DNA of 64,000 bases from Mesodorylaimus sp. YZB2_4 (GCA_030248295.1 JASANH010001440.1:434001-498000), one strand, 5' to 3'. Positions 1 through 11,629 are shown, counted from the first letter of the stretch. Program-made: numbers and translations. Notes: generated from the letters alone by a model not told the origin.

Positions 1-44
1 TATTAAAAAGTCGTCAAAGAAAACAAAAGACATCATCGATAAAC

Positions 45-1505
45 TTATGAAATTATGAACTTCGACAAAGCTTTTTGAAACATTAGTCTACCTGTAATCG
101 AGGCAACTTCATATGGCAACGACTTACATGCATTCATAGAGCTGTACAAAAAACTTTGCTTAAAACGTTCATAGTTTGGGATTGGAACAATCAAATGACG
201 AGGTTCAGTCAAGCGGGCGCTAAAACGTAAACCTGAATCCGTTTTGTGAATAAAAAGAGAATTCGGAAGATCGTGTGTACCATTGTAATATTTGTGGAAC
301 TGGCATAGTTTAAGACATTTTCTACGATCATGAAGTGAAGACCAACCCATCAGACTAAGTCCAGTCTCATACGACAAGTTCCAATCTTTCAAAATCATAC
401 GCAGCGCAAAAAATTGAGATCGTTCAAGCTCCTGAATATCTTTTTTCAAAACGGGGTCCCAAGATACAGATGCGTATTCAAGAACTGAGCTTACACACGC
501 ATTATAAACAGCAATTAAAATTTGGGAAGAAACCGAACGACCAAACTTGCGATTAATGGCACCAATCATAGAATTTGCCCGTCTGGTAACTTCAGAAATA
601 TGATCAGAAAACTTCAGATCGTGATCAAAAAGAACTCCTAGGTATCTGACAGAATTCAAAACATGCAAAGATGCATTATTCAGGAAAAGGGAGCTCCTTC
701 TAAAGTCGGGGCTAGGACCATAACAAAAAATCAAGACTTGCGTTTTAGTCGGGTTGAGATTCAGTCCGGCCAGCGAAATCCATTTTACAATAAAGTCCAA
801 GGCAGGTTGTGCCGATCGATTAACATCGTCGAGAGATTTTGAAGGAACCATTAGGAGAAGGTCGACCGCATAAGCTTGCAACCGAACTTCCGGAAATCGA
901 CTTTCAAAATCACGTAGCAATTCATCGAAGTACGCAATAAAGAGTGTTGGTCCTAGAATACTGCCCTGTGGGACGCCGCTAGGAATGGATACTGAGTTGG
1001 AAGCACAACCATTGATCGAGACATATTGTGAACGACCATTCAAATACGATGCAATCCATCGAATAATCTTAGGTTGTAATAGATGCTTTTCGGACAGCGA
1101 ATGTGGCACCTTATCGAAGGCTATCTGGACGTCGAGAAAGATTCCAGCTACGTATCGAGATTTCTTGGAATGGATCGATGAGCGGACGAATTCCGTTGCA
1201 CCAATTAAAGCGCTGTTGGTACCACGTCGTCCGCAGAAACCGTGCTGATGGGCTGAGAATCTTATTTTTGATCTTATCAAGGAATCGAAATGCTTTTCCA
1301 AAATTTTCGATGATAGCGATAGCAGCGGAATCGGTCGATAATTTCCACAATCGGAGCGATCGCCAGACTTCGGGATAGCAATAACTTTTGCATTTTTCCA
1401 CAATCGGGGAAAGGTTTTCTCGGCTATCGATCGATTAAAAATGATCGTGATGGATGGCAAGATAGAATCAACGATATTCAATCGGGACGGTGAGACCATC
1501 TTCAC
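45..1505 (-). pseudogene. LINE reverse transcriptase, catalytic YADD changed to YAVD
   Basis: An open frame of 486 codons covers most of a non-LTR reverse transcriptase. Recognisable blocks in order are the WKNAKVIAIPKSGD and NYRPIPLLS fingers, FLDVQIAFDKVPH with the first catalytic aspartate, SGVPQGSILGP, the palm motif, and the thumb with LNLNPTKTQ and YLGVLFDHDLKFSDHI. The palm motif reads AYAVDL where active enzymes have YADD, so one of the two metal-binding aspartates is lost. The reading frame starts inside the protein with no start of its own, because the upstream linker has been displaced by the insertion beginning near 1520. It is a relic rather than a working enzyme, although the frame is otherwise well preserved. 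Confidence 0.9.
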
Positions 1506-3234
1506 CAGCTGATATGTTTCACAACTCCGACGCGCCGCGCGCTCGCACCTGTCTTAAGGCTCCTACATACTTCGTCTGGCTCGAGCCGTCCGGCATGCAC
1601 GCACTGCTTGGAATGGTTCATGATGCTCAGGCAGGCTGTTTACTGTAATTGGTTCAGGCTCGAGCCGGGAGCTGGATGCCGGATGGCAGTATAAAGGCAA
1701 CAAAAACGCGAAAACGGCGCTTGCTGGTGGAGGCTTCCGGCTCTTTCTGTTCCGGCATTTCTGCACAAGTTCGCACTTTTAGTGCAGAAATGCCGGACGC
1801 CAAGAATCGAGTTCGGAAAAATCGAGGATGACTGATAAAATTTCTCACTGGATGTTATCACATGCAGTTTTTATCGTAGATTCTAAATTTCTTATCGAAA
1901 ATCCTGTTTCATCAGATGGATTTTGAGTTTTTAGCCAATTTTCGGACCCCACTTTCGCATGCGGCCTTCCGGCTCGGCACCCCTGCCCCTAGTCGAAGTG
2001 ACGAGTAGTACGAGGCAGTTTTTGTGCTTTTTAGGAAACTAGATCAAAACACAGCCGGAACTTTTCGATGAATCTTTTCCGTTTCTGTCTTGGTATGTCA
2101 GCTTGGTAAGTAATGCATTTAAAAAATTTTCAAGTACATACATTAAGTATGGAGAGGGCTACTACAGTATGCTATTCTGTCGGAGTCTGATAGTTTATTA
2201 TCAGAGACGTTCCTACGCACCACAAGACGAATTACGGTGCCAGTCAAGTACTTTGGCCTTCCATTCAAAAGTCGAAGATAAATTCTTACATCCCTTATTC
2301 AAGTCTTGTGATTATTTGTTATTTCCCTATGCTCAGAGTACTAACCTGTGAAATGATTGCGATGCCATTGTTTGCACTTTGCCGTGTCTGCGCGTGCTTA
2401 TCTAAGTATATATTGATTTCTTGTATAAAATAAACCTTCAAGTTGCTGAAAAGTCGACTCCGTTGTGAAATTTTTATAAATTGACGTTCAGAACAAGGTC
2501 GCACTGTAGCTTCCCGCAACCTAGCAGACAACGCTAGGCATGCTGCTTGCCGGATGCCTTTTCGCGAAAAGCCGGCCGGCTCGCGCCTGGACACACATGC
2601 CGGATGGAGTATGAAGGGTGCGCTTCCAGCGCAAACTGGACGGACCAAACCGGAAGGCTTGAGCCGGATGGAGTATAAAGGAGCCTTTACGTCAGAGGTA
2701 AGGAAACTTTCACTTTCGCACCTGAAAATCGTTGTGCGTCTGTTGGCTACTGTTTGCGCACCTGGCGTGACCGCCGCGAGATTCAAAAAAGCCACATCAC
2801 CAATGTCGAAACTTGACCATGACTTATTGTTGAGGATGAAAGAGGTTGCGAAATCGAGGTTGCCTTTGATTCTACGTGCTTGTGAAATAAAATTTTTATA
2901 TTAACCTTTTTTTCGAATTTGATGTTGTCTTTAGCGAACGAGCCCTGGCTGCTCTTATTCCTATGAGTGATTTAGTGGCTAGCGAAGGCTGGGAACAGCT
3001 GTTTACAAATCGAGCCGCTTATGAGCCAGCTGCGCCACGGCCCACTTTACGGCGGCTGGTGTCGAGAGAGTGGGCTGGTAGGATCACTAGCGAAACCGCT
3101 AGTGAGAACGTATATCGCCTAATGCAGGAACATAAAAGCTAGGCAGGCACGATTCATAATTCATGTGCATCGCCGTATTTCATGTGATGCAATCAAAAAA
3201 CGAAAGAAATCATATCTTGAGTAACGGCGACTTA
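1506..3234. other. Foreign insert inside LINE copy 1; no gene seen
   Basis: This stretch is absent from LINE copy 2, where sequence runs almost directly from the reverse transcriptase to the endonuclease. It holds a perfect hairpin (1751-1797) and three occurrences of a CCGGATGG-N-AGTATAAAGG-like motif (1679-1697, 2600-2618, 2664-2681). Several short open frames overlap in different frames, and none has domain or splice support. Confidence 0.5.
1751..1797. repeat. Perfect 16-bp inverted repeat (hairpin)
   Basis: TCCGGCATTTCTGCAC at 1751-1766 is the exact reverse complement of 1782-1797, with a 15-nt loop. There is no T-run or other terminator context. It may be a relic terminal repeat or a foldback element. 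Confidence 0.85.
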
Positions 3235-3762
3235 TCAAAATTCCTTGCTGTGCACTGTTTTTTGTCTCATGCGTCCACTTGCTAGCTGTTGTTCCTTGAT
3301 CATGTACCGCATTACCCGATTAATGCTCCGCAAGCAGGCATATCGGCGAGCGACTTGATTCAAATTTGCGTGCGGGCTTTCTAGTCCATGCTCCGAGATA
3401 AGACTAACTGTATTGAAGCGTCTTAGAAACTGTGGCACATGTTCGACGAGAATGTGCAGCTTCGGTGTGATTGTTATATCGGGCATTGCCAGCTTCAGCA
3501 TCACCCAGGTGTGCGCGCCCCCCCTGGGGGGCAGGGAGGGGAACGCTGAGATGAGATAAGGATCGTAGGAGTTGTGGTTTCTTCGTAGTCGTTGGATTTC
3601 CTGTTTAACAAACGACTCGGTGACGAAATAATTGGAATAGTCGGCTGCCGAATAGTCGTCAGGGTCGATTTCGGGCAATACGAAATGACAATATTCATTG
3701 TGGTTAAAATTTGAGGCGAATTTACTATTTAACGGCGCTTTTGCCGTTCGGTCCCCAGACAA
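3235..3762 (-). pseudogene. C-terminal fragment of an unclassified transposon protein
   Basis: A 175-codon open frame contains the segment KLHILVEHVPQFLRRF followed by SEHGLESPHANLNQVARRYA. I associate this type of block (KxHxLxxHVxxFL, then SExGxExxHxxxN) with repetitive-element proteins in invertebrates, from memory rather than from a search. The N-terminal part (EIDPDDYSAADYSNYF) is acidic. The frame has no upstream partner and ends next to a minisatellite, so it is most likely the tail of a truncated element inserted in LINE copy 1. The family assignment is weak; that it is repeat-derived is more secure because of its position. Confidence 0.45.
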
Positions 3763-3768
3763 AGTCTA

Positions 3769-3920
3769 GTATAAGGCTGGCTGAAGCCTGATATTAGCCT
3801 TAGCTTAAGTTTTATACCAGACTGAGCCTAAGCCTAAGCCTAGGCCTAGTATCAGTCTAAGCCTAAGTCATATGCCAGCCTAAGCCTAAGCTTAAGCCTG
3901 ATACCAGCCTAAGCTAACCC
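3769..3920. repeat. Degenerate TAAGCC-rich minisatellite
   Basis: Many imperfect GCCTAA hexamers (complement TTAGGC, the nematode telomere unit) occur within a larger degenerate unit of roughly TATRCCAGCCTAAGCCTAAG. The larger period argues for a minisatellite, though an interstitial telomeric origin is possible. Confidence 0.7.
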
Positions 3921-3959
3921 ATGTTGGGGACCAAACAGCAAAAGTGCCGTCTTCAGGAG

Positions 3960-5060
3960 TCAGACGCCGAAATGATGACCAAAATTCGGAAGAGCTACAG
4001 TATTGGCATTAGAGAAATTAGCCGAGATGAAGTCCGATTTTGCTTTACGAATCATTTTCCGGCACTGACGTCGAAGCGAAGTGAATATTCGTTCGTCGAC
4101 GATAGATCCATTTCGTTTCCAATTTACAAAGGCCTCGTTTTTGCGTCGAATCATTGCCAACAATTCACTGGTCATCCAATTATTTCGCTTGTCTGATCGG
4201 ATCGATTTTCTTGGAATCAGTTCGTCTAGTAGCTCCATTAACGATTTCATAAATGATTCGGCGGCAACCTCGACATCTGGCGAAGATAAAATAATTCGAG
4301 GAAAATCAGCAATAGCAATCCTTTGATTTATTTCTTTCCAATCTGCTCGCTTTATTAGCCAGATAGTTCGATTATCTTTAGGTTGCTCTGTTGGAAAACC
4401 AGATAAGTTCACTCGAATTGAATTATGATGGGAAGTATGAATAGCTGGTAATATTTCAGTCGACAAATGACATTTCGGATCGCCAATTATCGCCAAGTCC
4501 AAAATCGTTCGATCGTTTCGAGTCGGGGCCGACACGAATTGATTACCACCAATAGCAGACATCATGGCCATAAGACGTCGACGAGCCTGAGTATCAGTAC
4601 CGTAATCCACGTTAAAATCTCCCAAAATTATTAATCGATGTAGTCGATTTCGAAATGCTCGGATTAGATAATCGTGCAAGGAGTCGATCGTTGCAGCATT
4701 TGTTCGAGGAATATAGACGAGAATAAGGATAATTTCAGTGGGACCGCGACCCAGTCGAAGTGAAACTGTTTCGAGATCTTGATGAGAAATTCCATATTCT
4801 GTCGGAGGTTTTAATCTAATCACAGAAATACCATGACGTACATACGCGACCAATCCTCCACCGCCTTTTATTCGATCATTTTTGAATATATGATAGCCAG
4901 GAATAGCAATCTCTGAATCCAAAATCGTCGAATCTAATTTACTTTCGATTATTCCATAAAAATCATAAGAGTCTGCCAAAACTTCTGCTTTTACATAATC
5001 TTTTTTTCCGTGATGTTCCAGGAATACATTCTGTTTTACTTCCGTTACGTCTAATATAGG
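3960..5060 (-). pseudogene. LINE endonuclease (EEP family), copy 1, inactivated
   Basis: This apurinic-type endonuclease domain of the LINE would nick target DNA to prime reverse transcription. Visible motifs are GYHIFKNDR, GGGGLVAYVRHGI, LILVYIPR, ILGDFNVDYG and the C-terminal catalytic block, here HTSHHNSIRVNL. The copy at 16,704-17,449 has TSDHNS at that place, so the catalytic aspartate of the SDH motif is mutated here. An extra T in the T-run at about 5001-5007 (seven here, six in copy 2) also shifts the frame near the N-terminus. The frame then continues about 120 residues past the nuclease domain before meeting the foreign insert. Confidence 0.88.
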
Positions 5061-5159
5061 CTACACATACCATATTTCCATGTTTCATGAAGTATACCGT
5101 ACAGGTATACTATACCCACTCAGTTTTTTAAATAAAAGATTTCCTAAATGTTTTTTACT

Positions 5160-6240
5160 CTTCAAACTAGCCCCTTTAAGAGTGACTTCGCCAAATTTTG
5201 ACAGTTTCTGACAGTTTTTTTGTCGATTCGCGAAAACAAAAACCATAGGGTTGAGTTAAGTTGAGAGTAGAGAGTTGAGAAACGTGCTTTCAGTTCGCCA
5301 ACTAATCCTTCAGGTGCTGCACTTGTGCATTCAGACCTCAACTGCTCACGAGGGAACCTTGCCAACCTGTGAAGTCAAACTTGAGATAAGCCATGATTGT
5401 AATTTGTTTATGCGAAAAAGTAAGCTCCACGCAAGATACAGTATTGAGGACGTTCGGCCAACTGGTCAACAGTGGTCAGCACCTAAAGTCCGTCGAGTTT
5501 TTTTTAAAAATCCCTGCCTTGTTGGATCTTCTGTGAAGAAAACCCAAATCCAAATGTTGGAACACGGAGCTCAAAGCCCCAAACCCAAAAAACGAGTTTA
5601 GAAAAACCTGCTTGTTTTTAATACTCTGTCTTCTTGTCCCACAGAAATTCAAAAACTTGCAGGACATTAGTCGCTGATCACTGGTGACCAGCTGGCCAGA
5701 CAGAACCAATATTTTGCAAATAGTTTTTTTCTATTCCAAGGAAAAAATGCAAAGCAAGGCCGGGTCAAGGAGATGCAACTTTAGCAAGTTTTCCAATAAA
5801 ATACTTGAAATTATAGAAATTTTTTTTACACAGTATTTGAGCTGATAAACCGCTGCAATATTGCAAAAATGCGGCAATTATCTACGTTAACTGCATTGAA
5901 ATGATTCAGTTACTGATAGAATCAGTTTCAGTTTCAGTTGATTGTATCAACGCTCCTTGATTGCACCAACTGTTTCAAAGGTCACTCCAATTTTTTCTTG
6001 GAAACACTTTGCTCATGGTCGATGAAAGAAGCATCACCTGCAAAACAGGATAAATTACGTCTCCGTGCAGAAATCGAGGGGTTCCCTCCTCACCACGTCC
6101 ATCTCGGATATTTCTGACCCAATCTAAATTTTTCTTCCCATTTTGCCTTGACGCGTTTTGCTGTCGAGAAAGCTGCCGAGTTGCACGGGTATTGAACGTT
6201 TGGCCATCAGAACTCAAAAAAGATGGTAGTAGCTGCTGCC
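5160..6240. repeat. Segmental-duplication block, unit 1 (LINE 5' flank)
   Basis: This sequence is repeated, interrupted, at 17,520-17,606, 19,912-19,956 and 20,868-21,790 with about one mismatch every 15-25 bases. Similarity stops near 6235/21,790. No conserved open frame is maintained between the two copies, so it is treated as non-coding, possibly LINE 5' UTR plus flank. Confidence 0.85.
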
Positions 6241-6562
6241 AAACGTTTAACCAGATGTTCAGCTTCATTCAACATTTTGATTGATATTGATATTGATATT
6301 GATTGAATACAGTCAGAGTTGAGTTGGCGTGCAATTCCACTGTAAATTATGAGTCGATGAAAAAAATTGCTCTCTTCTGCCATAGCCGATGCTCGTGAAA
6401 AATGATCTGAAAAATAGAGTACGCTGAAAACTTTTTGATAATTTTCTGTCAAGCAACTGCAATTGCCCTTTTAAATATACTTTTCGCAAGTCACACTTTA
6501 CTGTTCCACCAAGAATTTAGATCGGAACTCTCAAGTCACTACCACCACTAGAAAGTCAATTA
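6241..6562. repeat. Short TGATAT array and intergenic DNA
   Basis: A small tandem run of TGATAT-type units lies at about 6280-6305. Nothing else recognisable is present before the pogo-like element. Confidence 0.5.
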
Positions 6563-7188
6563 CAGTCGAGTCCACTTATAGTCACACAGGATGATATCAC
6601 AATTTCTGGTTATTATCACAGGTTTTCAAGGTCCCGAATTTTTTCTCTATACTTTGTGTGCGCTTCGAGTTCGCTTATTATCACGCTAAATTTGGCTTAC
6701 GATTAGTCCGCTCATTGTCACATAAATTTCTCGGCTGAGCGGAATAACTATGAGAAAAGTGTCTCGTACACTCTTGTCAGTCTGAAACAAGTGCAAAATC
6801 GTTAACAACTAGGATTTCCCGCAAGGAAACATTTTCCAGATGCCATTATAGAAATATAGACAGCCTAAAGCTTCCCAACAAGTACCGCTAACTTTGTTTA
6901 TTTCACTACTTCTTCTCCCGTATTCATGAAGGCGCATGGCACCTTTATGCTTCAGCTTTAATCTGACTGATTCTGCAATTTGGATTTCTTTGGTTACAAA
7001 AATTTTTGAAAATTATTTCGTCTTTTAGAACGCTAGGAGCATATGAAAATGATACAAAATGGCGATAAAACGCAGAAAAGTACATAAAGTAGTGACCATT
7101 TTAGAGTGTACTTCGGTTTTAGTCACAGTCCGGATATTGTCGCATTTTCTTCCCGTCCGGAGCTGGTAATATTAATCGGACTCGACTG
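6563..7188. mobile_element. TA-flanked pogo/mariner-like miniature element
   Basis: The terminal inverted repeats begin CAGTCGAGTCC at both ends (6563 and 7188 reversed) and become imperfect inward. A TA dinucleotide flanks each side, as expected for the Tc1/mariner/pogo group. Subterminal motifs of the type TTAT-TATCACA recur near 6575, 6607, 6674, 6710, 7117 and 7134, resembling transposase-binding repeats. Residues 6827-6928 are almost identical to 7728-7829 inside the neighbouring element. No transposase frame remains. Confidence 0.8.
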
Positions 7189-7617
7189 TATACTGTCAAT
7201 AAGCCTTCACTGTTGGTTAGAGTTTAAGCAAGAGGAAAAAACCTCTCTGCAAGAGTACTTGTTTAAAGATGAGGCTTAAATTTTGAATAGCCGCAGTTTC
7301 TCAACACTGGTAGTGGGGGGGGGGGGGTGTCGCATGTCTCAGAGAGTCTATTCCCCCCCCCCCCCCCCCCCCCCCGAAGAAGGGGTGGGGGGTTACGATC
7401 GACTCTGCGGGGGAATCGACCAAGAAGGAAAAACGTCTTACAATCAGCGAAAGCTATTGGGTCTAATATGGAGACCAACCTCCGTCGCCAGGCATCGAAC
7501 CTGGAAAGAGCCCAATCATTAGCACATGGTCAACTGTAAATGAAACAGCGCACCAGCGCCCCTCCATTTCTGCTCTAATTAAATGATCACATACGCACTC
7601 CCCAAAAGCCCAATATA
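7189..7617. repeat. Homopolymer G/C tracts
   Basis: G13 lies at 7315-7327 and C23 at 7353-7375, with another G14 at 7643-7656 inside the next element. Tract lengths of this kind are unreliable in assemblies. Reading frames running through them are ignored. Confidence 0.9.
7488..7560 (-). other. tRNA-derived fragment (SINE-like), T-arm intact
   Basis: On the minus strand CCAGG-TTCGATG-CCTGG forms a perfect 5-bp T-arm with a 7-nt loop and a good B-box (GGTTCGATGCC). Upstream sequence has a weak A-box near TGGTGCGCTGT, but no acceptor stem closes. It is probably a tRNA relic or SINE head rather than a functional tRNA. Confidence 0.4.
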
Positions 7618-8082
7618 CCGTATTTCCTCGAAATTCTCCCCTGGGGGGGGGGGGGGAAATTTTTTCCAATGGGTCCCAGACGGGAGGGAATAACCAGAGG
7701 GATTTCCAATGGGGGAGAATTAAACTTAAACATTTTCCAGATGCCATTATAGAAATATAGACAGCCTAAAGCTTCCCAACAAGTACTGCTAACTTTGTTT
7801 ATTTCACTACTTCTTCTCCCGTATTCATGCTGCTCATAACCGAATTCAATCAATATGCACGATATCTTCGTCTTCAACCTCCTCTTCATCATATGACTCT
7901 TCAAGGAAAACATTTTCCATCACGCTAACACTCATGTCCTTCACATTTTTCACACCTGATGGTAATGTGCGGTAATTCAAAATCGTCCCCGGGGAAGGAT
8001 TTCCAGAGGGGGGGAGAAGAAAGTTCAATCAGGGTCTAGAGGGGAAGATTTCGATGAGGGGGAGAATTTCGAGGAGATACGG
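7618..8082. mobile_element. TA-flanked miniature inverted-repeat element
   Basis: The two ends are 24-bp inverted repeats with one mismatch (7618-7641 starting CCGTATTTCCTCG; 8059-8082). Both are flanked by TA (7616-7617, 8083-8084). Inner G-rich stretches are also partly complementary. The interior contains 102 bp shared with the preceding pogo-like element and a minus-strand segment encoding an acidic tail (SYDEEEVEDEDIVHID), which would fit the C-terminus of a DDE transposase. The element is non-autonomous. Confidence 0.85.
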
Positions 8083-8084
8083 TA

Positions 8085-8684
8085 GACTGTCGCAAAAATT
8101 ATGGATACAAATTATGGATGATGGATTATTATGGATTATAAAAATTGTGGTATGTCTTTATTACGTGTGCCACCCCGCCCCAACGAAATTTTGTTTCGTG
8201 GTTCAACTGCTGAGATAAAACGTTTTGGCTCGCTGATTTTATTTCTCTCTGAGACGCAAACGAACCTGGAATAAAATATGACGTCAGCACACGTAGAAGA
8301 TGTAAAAGTGTCAAAATAAATTATGGGATGATTTATTATGCCGCATCAGCCTCACCCGTCCACAAAGTAGTACTCATTGTAGCTCGAAATTTTCTTTGTT
8401 TCACGAGCTCGAACCACCTAGGTCATTAAAAACTTTTGAAACATCAATCACTGTCGCCCCACACTCGACAAAATTCGCTAGGTATGCACGGTTCTGCTCA
8501 CACCAACTCGTTCAAAAGGGCGATGCACTGAAACCTGTTGCCTAAATACGGGTTGTTTTCTAACAGTTTTCGACTGTCTTTGGTCCGAGTTTCGATTTCA
8601 ATCAAAGGACATTGGGAAGAAAACGCTCATAAATGCCTCAGAACTCAAAAGGCAGAGTATTGTATTTACCAGCATTTTTCTCAA
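8085..8684. other. Intergenic, nothing recognised
   Basis: A short direct repeat around ATTATGGAT lies at 8100-8140. No TATA box is clear before the gene at 8685. Confidence 0.5.
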
Positions 8685-9046
8685 ATGCCCGTCATAACGT
8701 TGCGTACGTTGCTCGCAATTGTTCTGGTGTCGGGCGTTGCTGCTTGCCCTTCGTCGGACATGGATCAACGCATTTCCTGTCGACCTGGCCAGACTTTAGA
8801 CAATTTGGAATGGGATGAGACGACGACTGCATGCAAGCGTTACAAAATTTTCTGCAAGAACTTCACAAGCAGCTGCAAAGAAGTGAGTGCCAGGCGTGGG
8901 AGCTAGTAGGTTTCAGTATACCTCTCTGACAACCGTCGCAGAGATGCCAATACCGAACTCATTGCCTCGCCAACGATAAGGACTACAAAGACTACGTTCG
9001 TGGTATTCGCGTGTTATTTGACCACTTTCGGAATAAGCAGCAGTAA
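8685..9046 (+). CDS. Secreted cysteine-rich protein, two exons, 100 aa
   Basis: Exon 1 is 8685-8882 and exon 2 is 8942-9046. The 59-nt intron has GTGAGT and a CGCAG end, in phase 0. The first 20 residues (hydrophobic LLAIVLVSGVAA core) form a signal peptide with predicted cleavage just before the first cysteine. The mature part has seven cysteines and a basic C-terminus (FRNKQQ). An alternative acceptor (TTTCAG about 20 nt earlier) would give a 33-nt intron and a frame without cysteines, so the later one is preferred. I do not recognise the family. The gene lies upstream of another secreted cysteine-rich gene in the same orientation, and no second copy was found in duplication unit 2. Confidence 0.65.
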
Positions 9047-11629
9047 GTTGACAGTTGCAGATCATTCAATTGTATAATGATAAAAAAGGTTTGGTGGATT
9101 CCCTTCGCTAAAAATTTCCAAAAATGAGGTAGTCTGCTTGCCCTCCCCCTGAACTGCGTCATACTGTATGCATGCTGTACAGTATGTCAAAGTTTTGTTT
9201 TCTGTGTTCATTAGCTCTCAATGAACTACAGTAGAAACTCTGGATTTAATGACGGTTGGGGTTCGAGCACAAGTTTGAATGAAAACTGTCCACTGAAGAA
9301 TTTGAGGTTCTTAGCTCTTTGAAATTGCTTGCTCGACAGCTATCTTCATGACATCGCAGTAATAGGGGTGCAATGCAAGTGTTGTGACGCCGCTTAGTGA
9401 CCCCTAGGATTCTTAGGGGTGTGGCTTGGGCAGTTGGCTCTGTAAGGAGGAGCCAGAGAAGAACAGGCTGCCGGGAGAGATTAGGGCTGTCCTTGCTTGT
9501 TCGCACTCGATTTGTTTTCATCTGTTGTTCTGAACTTGCGGGGAGCCACCCTTCGTATTTGTCCACTCCATTGGCGGAACTGTGGTGTGCGAACCAGGCG
9601 CCAGCCAGGGACTTCGCTTAGCAAACTCTCAAAGGGCATCTGCGGTCGTTGTTTCCTTTGCTTCGAACTGGATAAAACCAGTAGTTGACTCCAGGGTAGT
9701 AAAATAGTTTGTCTGCGGTAAGATCTACAGTAGAACTGCTGAGACATGGTCGTGCATTGTTGTGCTTCGTAAATGATCCTCTGGTGTTGACTGAGTCTTT
9801 ACTGCGCCATCGACAGTGGAACTGTTCGTCAGCGTAGGCATCTTAGGACTTGGTGCATCCGACCAGCAGCCAGGCTAGAGTATCTGCACAGAGCAGTTGC
9901 GGGCACCCTTGGGAAAACCCTTGCGCGGCAAACACGCCTGAGGGGTTTGTTGAGGAATCGGGGTCCAAGTGATCCATACTCAGCAGGAATAAGCCTTTCT
10001 ACCAGACTTGGGCTATTGAAGACCTTGGACCGCTCGCTCAGAAGATCAGCCCGAACCCGCCGGTACGAGAGCGAGGAAGCATTGTCACGCTTGCTCAAAT
10101 TACAAACCTGCTGTACATACAGTATACCACAAGAATTCGGGTACTGTACAGGGAAATAACCTCCATTGCGGGTACAGGACCTTGATGCGAAATGGCTGAC
10201 AGCTGTGGTTTTATACAGTATTGACGTATTAGGGTCCAACCACATTTACCTGAGCTTACGATTGGTTTTTTTATGACCTAAATTTTCAATAAGTTACTCC
10301 TGAGATAAAGATAATAGTGTTATCGCTTGCGGCGAATCCGTTCGAGGGTCCAAATCGGCTTCTATACTTCTGCTGTCTCGGACCTGAGCTTGATGGGAGA
10401 TGATGGGTGATTATAGTGCTTGGTGTCGTAGCTTAATCGAGATTAGGCTGCTGGTATGATGTCGCCATTAGAATTTAAAAGACTGAAGGTTTTTCACCTC
10501 TGACCTGACCATGACTTTGAAAACGAATTATAAATTTTTCTGACTTGAACTTCGACCTTGATCAGCCAAAGATTTTGCCTGTAATCGGCACCAACAACTG
10601 TCTTGCCGCTCGCTAAGGGATTTTGGCTGAAGCTGACAGTTTCCTGCGACGCATTACGTGAAAGTTCACAAAAAGTTCTGCATGACAAATGGCGGCTTGA
10701 CAAATCCGCACTGCTGATACCGCCTACCTTTTTGAGTTAACCTTTATTGGCTGAATGAGAAAGGGCTTCACGTTTTACAGAGTAACAGAAGTTTGTGTGT
10801 GCACGCTGGAACGGGTTGTCAAAGGAGCCAATGGAGAGGTCGAGGGAGCAGCTGGTAGAGGGACAGGTATAGGGAGATGTCTAGACTTTTGAGCTTATAA
10901 ACAAGTCAAATAGAACATGTGGTTTTAATTTAGTCCGATATTTTGGCTGTTGCAACGGGTAATACTTCGTCCATGGTCATTTCCATGCTTCGATTTGTTC
11001 CTTCCGCAGTGTTTTTATACGAATGAGCCTTTCCTATGACGTGCAAACCGCTAGTACAATAACAAACCGCAATCATCATCACGTCACTGATGAGCCAAAC
11101 AAATACGTGCACTTTACTAATATAGAAACATTGGCCTTAACATCTCATGGCTTATACCAGGTCGCTCGAATCAATCGGATTATTAAGTAATATGTATCAT
11201 ACCTTGACTTTATTGAAAAGCTCAGCCTTCAAAGATATTCCTGAATTCAGAAATACTTACGACATATAGTACCGCCGCAGTCCTATTTTGACCTACGACA
11301 AGCTATGCCTTATCAGCAAGCACCTACGATGAGTGCAGCGAGATTGTGAGGCGCAGACCACTGAGCAGTAGTTTCCGATGCAGCACTTCCGCCCAATGGC
11401 ATTCTGGACCAGCTCCACCCCTCCAATAACAGCAGACAAGAACGAAGCCCCTTCCATGTTGTTTTTGGTTCTGTATGGTGCTGTAACTTAGCAGTCCTGT
11501 AAACGTTAAACGTTTTTGACAGTCCCTCAGACATATCAGCAGCCGACTTGCAAAATCAGCATAGAAGATCTGCTTTTGCTGCTTCCATGCAGTGGATGTT
11601 GCACCAGTGGAACACAGTCTCTGCAGCTA
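9047..11629. other. Gene-poor stretch, no supported gene
   Basis: Short overlapping open frames in several phases (9246-9747, 9829-10,245) lack domains, signal peptides or splice support. A segment near 9380-9690 with a TGTGACGCC-like start and CCxxGG-rich body could be a lone LTR, but I found no second copy in the window. Confidence 0.5.

Larger units (their letters stand above)
1..5080 (-). mobile_element. Non-LTR retrotransposon (LINE) copy 1, interrupted
   Basis: A Jockey/CR1-type LINE reads right to left. The endonuclease part lies at 3960-5060 and the reverse transcriptase at 45-1505; the 3' end runs off the left edge or stops close to it. The linker between the two domains is replaced or split by about 2.4 kb of foreign DNA (about 1520-3955). 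The same element recurs at 15,274-17,600 with near-identical sequence, and the DNA upstream of its 5' end is shared too, so the two are better explained by segmental duplication than by two independent insertions. Both copies are dead by several lesions. Confidence 0.9.

Noticed and set aside
985-1401. Short + and - frames overlapping LINE copy 1 (and equivalents at 16,258-16,677)
   Set aside because: Shadows of the reverse-transcriptase frame.
2990-3060. tRNA-like A-box on the minus strand (TGGCGCAGCTGG)
   Set aside because: No matching B-box or pairing T-arm; at most a decayed SINE head.
7263-7539. Pro/Gly-rich ORFs through homopolymer C and G tracts
   Set aside because: Created by G13 and C23 tracts of uncertain length.
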